A stretch of 56,747 bases of DNA from Sporisorium sorghi (Eukaryota > Basidiomycota > Ustilaginomycetes > Ustilaginales > Ustilaginaceae), in the NCBI GenBank assembly GCA_023212695.1, contig JALCCG010000137.1, positions 1 to 56,747 on the forward strand, read 5' to 3'. Shown here one piece after another: positions 52,563-56,747 of this stretch (positions within the stretch are counted from its first letter, which is position 1; the number at the start of each line of letters is the position of its first letter). Under the pieces are notes generated by a model. It searched no databases. It saw only the letters and a list, made by a program, of their open reading frames with translations, and was not told where the DNA came from. The position numbers were made by a program, and so were the translations under genes.

Positions 52563-52732
52563 AACCCGAACCCGAGAACCTTAAGGCCCGAAGGGCCGGA
52601 CCGCGACGCGGTTAGGCTCGCAGGGTTTCCGCCAACGCTTCCCTGTACCTCTGAATTCTATCCGCAGTGAAATCCCTTCGCTCTTGGCGCACCAAGGGGC
52701 AAACGCCCCGCTGCGGGAATATGGTGTTATGT
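52563..52732 (-). repeat. attC-like element E (left arm degenerate)
   Basis: AACCCGAG/CTCGCAGGGTT stem with inner hairpins GGCCCGAAGGGCC and ACCGCGACGCGGT; second stem CGCCAA/TTGGCG; ACCAAGG; hairpin GGGGCAAACGCCCC; arm GCTGCGGGAATA; right box GTTATGT (52726-52732). The left box is not recognisable. Confidence 0.75.
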
Positions 52733-52766
52733 AATGTCTGCCTCATCTTCGAAAAACTTTCAAAAA

Positions 52767-53198
52767 TTATAAGTACTTCTTAAAGGCTTTACTCGAATCA
52801 CCGTCATAACATAACTTTGTATAGAACTCGTGTGCTTGCTTCCTCGAAGCTCCGCTGGTTAAAAAGACCTTAACGCAATCCCTTGAAATACACAGATCTT
52901 CAATATGCTTCATAATGAGCGATCCATAACCTTGACCTTGTCTGTTTCCAGATACAACTACACGTTCTACAACCCCAAAAGGTTGTGACTCTATCAACGC
53001 ATCTAAACATAGATGCAGATGTGCAGTTGCAACGATCTCTTGATCTACTTCGCAAATGAACAAGAAACTATTAGGATTTTGTTTAACTTCTTCTATTCTA
53101 TCTTCCAACACTTTTATTTTTGTGTTGTTTGGAAGCAATTCTTTATATAGTCGTTCAATCGCTCCGGCGTCCTTTGTTTCAGCTTCACGAATTATCAT
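52767..53198 (-). CDS. GNAT-family N-acetyltransferase (cassette gene)
   Basis: 143 residues. IREAETKDAGAIERLYKELL start, VERVVVSGNRQGQGYGSLIM with the Q/R-x-x-G-x-G acetyl-CoA loop, VFLTSGASRKQAHEFYTKL and GYDGDSS-like end. GAGGAG lies about six bases before ATG 53198. AT-rich, 34 bases from the box of element E. Its layout is like that of the GNAT gene at 55090 (same length, same RKQAHEFY/REQAHRFY helix), so two related acetyltransferases travel in the array. Such enzymes are frequent cargo of integron cassettes. The substrate is unknown. Confidence 0.9.
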   Translation of the reverse strand: MIIREAETKDAGAIERLYKELLPNNTKIKVLEDRIEEVKQNPNSFLFICEVDQEIVATAHLHLCLDALIESQPFGVVERVVVSGNRQGQGYGSLIMKHIEDLCISRDCVKVFLTSGASRKQAHEFYTKLCYDGDSSKAFKKYL

Positions 53199-53229
53199 TC
53201 ACATTCTCCTCTGTATTTAGGCTTATTTC

Positions 53230-53389
53230 ACATAACGTTTGTGTATTCACGAACCCGAGGGGATTAAAGGAGCAACGCGACCGGGTCCGACGGACTTAGC
53301 CTCGCAGGGTTGTGAGCTGATTCTACTTCCCTGACTACCTCATCTTGCGAACCAAGGGCGTAGTCCGCAGTGTAGATACTGTGTTAGGC
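53230..53389 (-). repeat. attC-like element F (complete)
   Basis: Left box ACATAAC (53230-53236) and GTTTGTGTATTCACGAACCC; stem CCCGAGG/CCTCGCAGGG with the core GACTTAGCCTCGCAGGGTT; ACCAAGGGCG; arm GCAGTGTAGATAC; right box GTTAGGC (53383-53389). Length 160 bases. Boxes fit the integron pattern NNNTAAC and GTTANNN on the minus strand. Confidence 0.78.
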
Positions 53390-53638
53390 GATGTATCTGC
53401 CTTCTTCGATTACACTTTTCTAATAATGAGCCCTTCTTCAAACTCCTCTATCTATGAAAACGTACAATAGTGAAATTACTACCAATGCCTTCACTAAATA
53501 TCTGATTTTGCAAAGATTGACCCTAATTCTCCATTTCTTTTTATATGTAGCCCAAAAAAGGGAAATGGATTATTTAGAACTTTCTATACTTTTGAAGGGG
53601 TCTTCTATGTAAAGGATGTAAATATGAAGTCAATATCA
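53390..53638. other. AT-rich spacer between element F and the aminopeptidase gene
   Basis: About 250 bases without an ORF, ribosome site or hairpin that I can support. It begins with GATGTATCTGCCTTCTTCG, resembling the sequence just inside the cassettes at elements E, G and H (GATGT..GCC.TCTTCG), so the cassette ends share a short conserved stretch beyond the box. Confidence 0.4.
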
Positions 53639-54754
53639 TCACTTTAAGTTTTCAGGGTTTAATCCTTTTAAAATATCAGGAATAAACATTCCATCTTTGC
53701 GGATTAATATATCATCAAACCATATCTCTCCACCGCCATATTCTGGCCTTTGGATATTAACAATATCCCAGTGAAGCTCGGACCAATTTTCATTTCCAGG
53801 TGAACTAACTGGAACACATCCAGGTGTAAAGTGAAAGCTTCCCCATATTTTTTCATCAAATAAAGTATCTTTCATAACATTCTCAATATATGGATTAAGA
53901 CCAATTCCAAATTCACCAAAATACCTCGATCCTTGATCCGTATTCAGTAATTTATTAATTCTTTCTGAATCATTTCCGGTAGCATGTATAATTTTGCCGT
54001 CCTTAATTTCAAAACGAATGTTCTCGTAAGTGAAGCCCTCTTTTAAAGAAGGTGTATTATACGAGATAACTCCGTTGACTGAATCCTTAACTGGCATTGT
54101 ATACACTTCTCCATCTGGAATGTTCATAATTCCTACGTCTTTAATAGAAGGCATGCCTTTAATCGAAAATGTTAACTCCGTTCCTATTCCTAAAATTCTT
54201 ACTTTATCTGTTCGATCCATTAATTCAACTAGATTATCCATAGCTACATCCATTTTTGAATAGTCCAGATTACATACATTAAAATATAAATTCTCAAAAT
54301 CCTCTGTTGACATGTTCGCCTGCTGTGCCATGGCATGATTGGGATAACGAAGAATACACCATTTTGTATGAGTGTAACGTCTGCCCTTGATCTGTTGTGA
54401 GTAATATTTTCTAAACAAGCCCATTTTCTCAGGAGAAACACCACTTAGTTCACTCAAATTCTCCCCAGCTCTAATAAGTATATAGGCTTGCATATCGTTT
54501 ACTCGATTTAGGTCGTAAGATGCCATTGCTATTAATTGTTCTTCAGTACAATCAATCAAAATCTCTCTTAATAACTCATGATTATTTATTAATAGAAATG
54601 GGACTCCACCTACGAGATAAGACTGCCTTACCAATTCTTTGGCCAAGGGAATTTCCAATCCATCCACCTCAATTAGTATTTTTTCCCCTCGTTGCAGCTT
54701 CACCGAATATTGAATAAGATTTTTAGCGAGTTGTTCAATTCTTGGATCTTTCAT
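53639..54754 (-). CDS. M29-family aminopeptidase (AmpS/PepS/AmpT type; cassette gene)
   Basis: 371 residues, normal length for the family. Key stretches: Glu in GIGTELTFSIKG, IPDGEVYTMPVKDSVNG with the metal-binding Glu, EFGIGLNPYI with the second Glu, HFTPGCVPVSSPGNENWSELH with the His ligand, and a final metal-site Asp in WFDDILIRKDG. These form the two-metal site of thermophilic aminopeptidases that trim N-terminal residues from peptides. AAGGAG lies eight bases before ATG 54754. AT-rich relative to the core genes. It is the largest gene of the array and lies between elements F and G. Confidence 0.92.
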   Translation of the reverse strand: MKDPRIEQLAKNLIQYSVKLQRGEKILIEVDGLEIPLAKELVRQSYLVGGVPFLLINNHELLREILIDCTEEQLIAMASYDLNRVNDMQAYILIRAGENLSELSGVSPEKMGLFRKYYSQQIKGRRYTHTKWCILRYPNHAMAQQANMSTEDFENLYFNVCNLDYSKMDVAMDNLVELMDRTDKVRILGIGTELTFSIKGMPSIKDVGIMNIPDGEVYTMPVKDSVNGVISYNTPSLKEGFTYENIRFEIKDGKIIHATGNDSERINKLLNTDQGSRYFGEFGIGLNPYIENVMKDTLFDEKIWGSFHFTPGCVPVSSPGNENWSELHWDIVNIQRPEYGGGEIWFDDILIRKDGMFIPDILKGLNPENLK

Positions 54755-54847
54755 TGTTAGTCTCCTTCAGTACTTCATTATATTTGTTGTTCATATTATT
54801 GCTGATAGTATTTGGATACATGTAGATGTTTATCATACAATAATTTC

Positions 54848-55038
54848 GTCTAACGTTATGGCATTTACGAACCCTCACTGGCTTAAGCAGCCAGTCGATC
54901 GAGCGCAACGATCGGTCTGCCGGGTCGAAGACTTAGCCAGTGCAGGGTTGTCCCCTGAGTATGCTCCCCTGCTTCCACCTCGGGGGGGGGGGACCGAGGG
55001 ACGCGGCAGCAGACCGATGCATGAATATGGTGTTATCT
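54848..55038 (-). repeat. attC-like element G (complete, with an 11-G run)
   Basis: Left box GTCTAAC (54848-54854), arm ATGGCATTTACGAACCC; stem CTCACTGGCT/AGCCAGTG with inner CGATCG pair and the core GACTTAGCCAGTGCAGGGTT; second stem GTCCCC/GGGGAC made from an 11-G run (54982-54992); arm GATGCATGAATATG; right box GTTATCT (55032-55038). Length 191 bases. Confidence 0.75.
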
Positions 55039-55089
55039 GATGTTCTTGCCATCTTCGAAATTGCTGAGAGCACTTTAGTATTTAACAAA

Positions 55090-55524
55090 TCAGATTCGTT
55101 TAATAAATCCACGCTTAGTGCCCTCATATCCAATTGATTCATAAAATCTATGGGCTTGTTCACGATTTTTACTAGAAGCTAAGATTATATAAGAGCATAG
55201 GTTTTCCATAGCAAAATCCTCGAGTGCATTCATGAGTTTCTTACCAATTCCACTTCCCTGGTACACAGATGAAACAACTACATTTTCTACAAGCAAGTAT
55301 GGCTGACACTCTCCTACAATATCTGGACAAACAATGCCCATGGCTGTTCCAACTACCTTTTCCTCTAAACATGCTACTGCAACATAGTAGTTTGGTTGCT
55401 TATGTAATAGGTCTAACTGATATTGGATCTTTTCAATGTTAGATCTCGTTCCAATAAACTCAACGAACAATTCAGACAACTCAAATGCGTCATCTTTTTT
55501 TGCCATTCTGACTTTTATGTCCAC
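55090..55524 (-). CDS. GNAT-family N-acetyltransferase (cassette gene)
   Basis: 144 residues. VENVVVSSVYQGSGIGKKLM carries the acetyl-CoA loop (Q-x-S-G-I-G), followed by YIILASSKNREQAHRFYESI and GYEGTKRGF. GTG 55524 is eight bases after GGAG. Same organisation as the GNAT at 52767 and probably a distant paralogue with different specificity. It lies 51 bases from the box of element G and 40 from that of element H. AT-rich. Confidence 0.9.
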   Translation of the reverse strand: MDIKVRMAKKDDAFELSELFVEFIGTRSNIEKIQYQLDLLHKQPNYYVAVACLEEKVVGTAMGIVCPDIVGECQPYLLVENVVVSSVYQGSGIGKKLMNALEDFAMENLCSYIILASSKNREQAHRFYESIGYEGTKRGFIKRI

Positions 55525-55563
55525 GCCTTCAGCTCCTATGGTTTGTAATCTTGCAAGAATTTC

Positions 55564-55709
55564 CGATAACGTTCTTTGTATTTACGAAGCGACCCAGCCT
55601 TAGATAGCTCCTATCTTAGGCCGGGTCGTATGTCGTCTGAGTTTCTTCCATGAATATACATCTGACGACCAAGAGGCGAAAGCCCCGCAGCGTGAATGCG
55701 ATGTTATTT
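55564..55709 (-). repeat. attC-like element H (complete)
   Basis: Left box CGATAAC (55564-55570), GTTCTTTGTATTTACGAAGC; hairpin CGACCCAGCCT..AGGCCGGGTCG with inner TAGATAG/TATCTTA; stem GTCGTC/GACGAC; ACCAAGAGGCGAAAGCC; arm GCAGCGTGAATGCG; right box GTTATTT (55703-55709). The TAA inside the right box is also the stop codon of the next gene. Confidence 0.78.
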
Positions 55710-56250
55710 GATGTTCATGCCTTCATCGAATTCCTCAGAAATGCGTATGTGATTCTTTATTATCCTCAACATTTCTCTTCTTATGATTCCACTGAAAAAC
55801 CCAATTACAAACCAGTATATTTTAAACTTAATTCTCGCTCCCTTTGATGTTGATACAACTCTTGTTGTTGTACTTACATTCAATTTCTGATTTATTCTGT
55901 CAAAATCTATTCGAAAGTTCCATCCGATTTTCACAAAATCTGCTTCATTAAAGTTGATGAATTCCAAACGTGATACTCTCTTCAGATTACCGGTAGGTTT
56001 CCATGGTTGGGCAATCAGACCAATGACGAGTTCATCTCTGCCTTCCTGCAGCAAATTGAATCCAACATCAATAAATTTCTTAATAGTAATCGTATTCGAA
56101 ACCTCTGATAAGAAAAAGAGTCTTTATTATCACTGATTTACTAAAATCAATCGAATATAAGATTGATATACTCGGAGAACTGGAGCAATTTAATGCAGCG
56201 GTATTCTCCTTGGTAACATCCCACAACGGCAAATAATGATCTAAAAGCAT
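55704..56250 (-). pseudogene. Frameshifted SRPBCC-like hypothetical gene (cassette gene)
   Basis: Two frames make one recognisable protein. The first begins at ATG 56250, eight bases after GGGGAG, with LLDHYLPLWDVTKENT and VIIKTLFLIRG, then stops at a TAA near 56080. The second picks up around 56095 with TITIKKFIDVGFNLLQEGRD and continues GLIAQPWKPTGNLKRVS, FVKIGWNFRIDFD and FFSGIIRREMLRIIK to the TAA in element H. This order recalls a family of SRPBCC-type small proteins of about 180 residues. The total, 547 bases, is one base out of frame, so one base is extra or two are missing. Function unknown. Confidence 0.65.
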
Positions 56251-56287
56251 CTTGTTATCTCCCCAAATTTAGTCATACATGAATTTC

Positions 56288-56420
56288 CGATAACCTTCTT
56301 GTATTCACGAAACGCCCCAGCTTTAGATAGCTCTTATCTTAGGCTGGCAATTGTTGACTGAGCTTCTTCCACGATTATACATCTGTCAACCAAGGGGTGA
56401 TAGTCCTGTAGCAAGATCAG
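56288..56420 (-). repeat. attC-like element I (right arm degenerate)
   Basis: Left box CGATAAC (56288-56294), CTTCTTGTATTCACGAAACG; hairpin CCAGCTTTAGATAG..TTATCTTAGGCTGG; stem GTTGAC/GTCAAC; ACCAAGGGGTGATAGTCC. The right arm and box have decayed (GTAGCAAGATCAG). The GTTGAC/GTCAAC stem replaces GTCGTC/GACGAC of element H, with pairing kept. Confidence 0.68.
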
Positions 56421-56524
56421 CTTCTAGATTTCCTTCAACTAAACAATATCATACAAATTTAAAAATAATGGACTCTTTATAATTCATATCCTATAATCCT
56501 TTTTCAAGTATCCTACACGCTTTG

Positions 56525-56747
56525 TTATTCGAAACAATTAGATAACTTTAAATATTCATGTTTCAAAATACTCATCAATATACGATCGACATATTGACCA
56601 TTTTTATAGACTTCGTCTCTTAGTATGCCATCCTTCTTGAAACCAGCCTTTTCATAACTCCGAATAGCACCAGGATTATCAGCGTCTACAGTCAAATACA
56701 CTTTATGAAGGTTTAAACGCTCGAACGCAAAATCCAGAACAACACTT
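56525..56747 (-). CDS. GNAT-family N-acetyltransferase, partial (5' end outside the window)
   Basis: The open frame enters from the right edge and stops at TAA 56525-56527, giving 73 C-terminal residues. LDFAFERLNLHKVYLTVDAD, NPGAIRSYEKAGFKKDG and LRDEVYKNGQYVDRILMSIL are the standard end of RimJ/RimL-type acetyltransferases (N-P-x-A-I-x-x-Y-E-K-x-G-F motif). AT-rich like the other cassette genes and on the same strand, so it is probably the next cassette of the array. Confidence 0.88.
   Translation of the reverse strand, partial: SVVLDFAFERLNLHKVYLTVDADNPGAIRSYEKAGFKKDGILRDEVYKNGQYVDRILMSILKHEYLKLSNCFE

Noticed and set aside
54858..55163. Short ORFs on both strands inside element G
   Set aside because: They are translations of repeat DNA, contain the G run, lack ribosome sites and overlap the GNAT gene.
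49950..56420. CRISPR array
   Set aside because: The repeats are over 100 bases, variable, strongly folded and separated by full genes of differing length; no cas genes are present.
1..56747. Insertion sequences, prophage, integrase, rRNA or tRNA genes
   Set aside because: No transposase or recombinase motifs, no terminal inverted repeats with target duplications and no tRNA-like cloverleaf with CCA-type ends were seen on either strand.

Overview
The window looks like a chromosomal segment of a Paenibacillus-type firmicute. The signs are strong AGGAGG-type ribosome binding sites, frequent GTG/TTG starts, many CUT1-type sugar ABC transporters, a YesM/YesN-type two-component pair, a DUF5696 protein, an NHL/YIP1 membrane protein and an S-layer-homology (SLH) remnant. 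No rRNA, tRNA, CRISPR, transposase, phage gene or integrase was found.

Layout. (1) 0.1-5.3 kb: a hybrid sensor kinase with three receiver domains, followed by a CheR-type methyltransferase, then a GNAT acetyltransferase. (2) 5.5-7.6 kb: a chromosomal ribosomal-protection tetracycline resistance gene, preceded by an overlapping 36-codon leader ORF and a 14-bp palindrome. (3) 7.7-15.1 kb: a minus-strand operon of an orphan solute-binding lipoprotein, a YesN-like regulator, a YesM-like kinase and a GH95 alpha-L-fucosidase. (4) 15.5-18.5 kb: a sugar isomerase/Gfo-Idh-MocA pair divergent from an AraC regulator. (5) 18.7-32.3 kb: a compact nine-gene minus-strand operon with one ABC ATPase, two CUT1 permease pairs, two very different solute-binding proteins, an NHL/YIP1 protein and a membrane-anchored DUF5696 protein. 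(6) 32.4-36.1 kb: GH43 and GH99-like enzymes, then an SLH-domain gene remnant. (7) 36.1-45.9 kb: a binding-protein-dependent transporter, GH38 alpha-mannosidase, enolase-superfamily enzyme and NAD-dependent epimerase, divergent from an AraR-type GntR regulator. (8) 46-49.8 kb: two tiny membrane proteins, a CDF metal exporter, a nucleotidyltransferase-like protein and a hexapeptide acetyltransferase.

(9) 49.95-56.75 kb: the most unusual part. Nine complete or partial copies of a roughly 110-195-bp imperfect palindrome, plus one short right-arm fragment, alternate with small, AT-rich, same-strand genes: HAD phosphatase, three GNAT acetyltransferases, an M29 aminopeptidase, small unknown proteins and two apparently frameshifted genes. 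On the coding strand most copies end in boxes of the form NNNTAAC and GTTANNN, and their internal stems are maintained by compensatory changes. This resembles integron attC sites and a promoterless cassette array, although no integrase lies in the window.

Regions 3-7 together look like a carbohydrate-scavenging neighbourhood. Predicted alpha-fucosidase, alpha-mannosidase, GH99-like and GH43 enzymes suggest mannose/fucose-bearing glycans, with separate importers and local regulators. Substrates are inferred, not shown.
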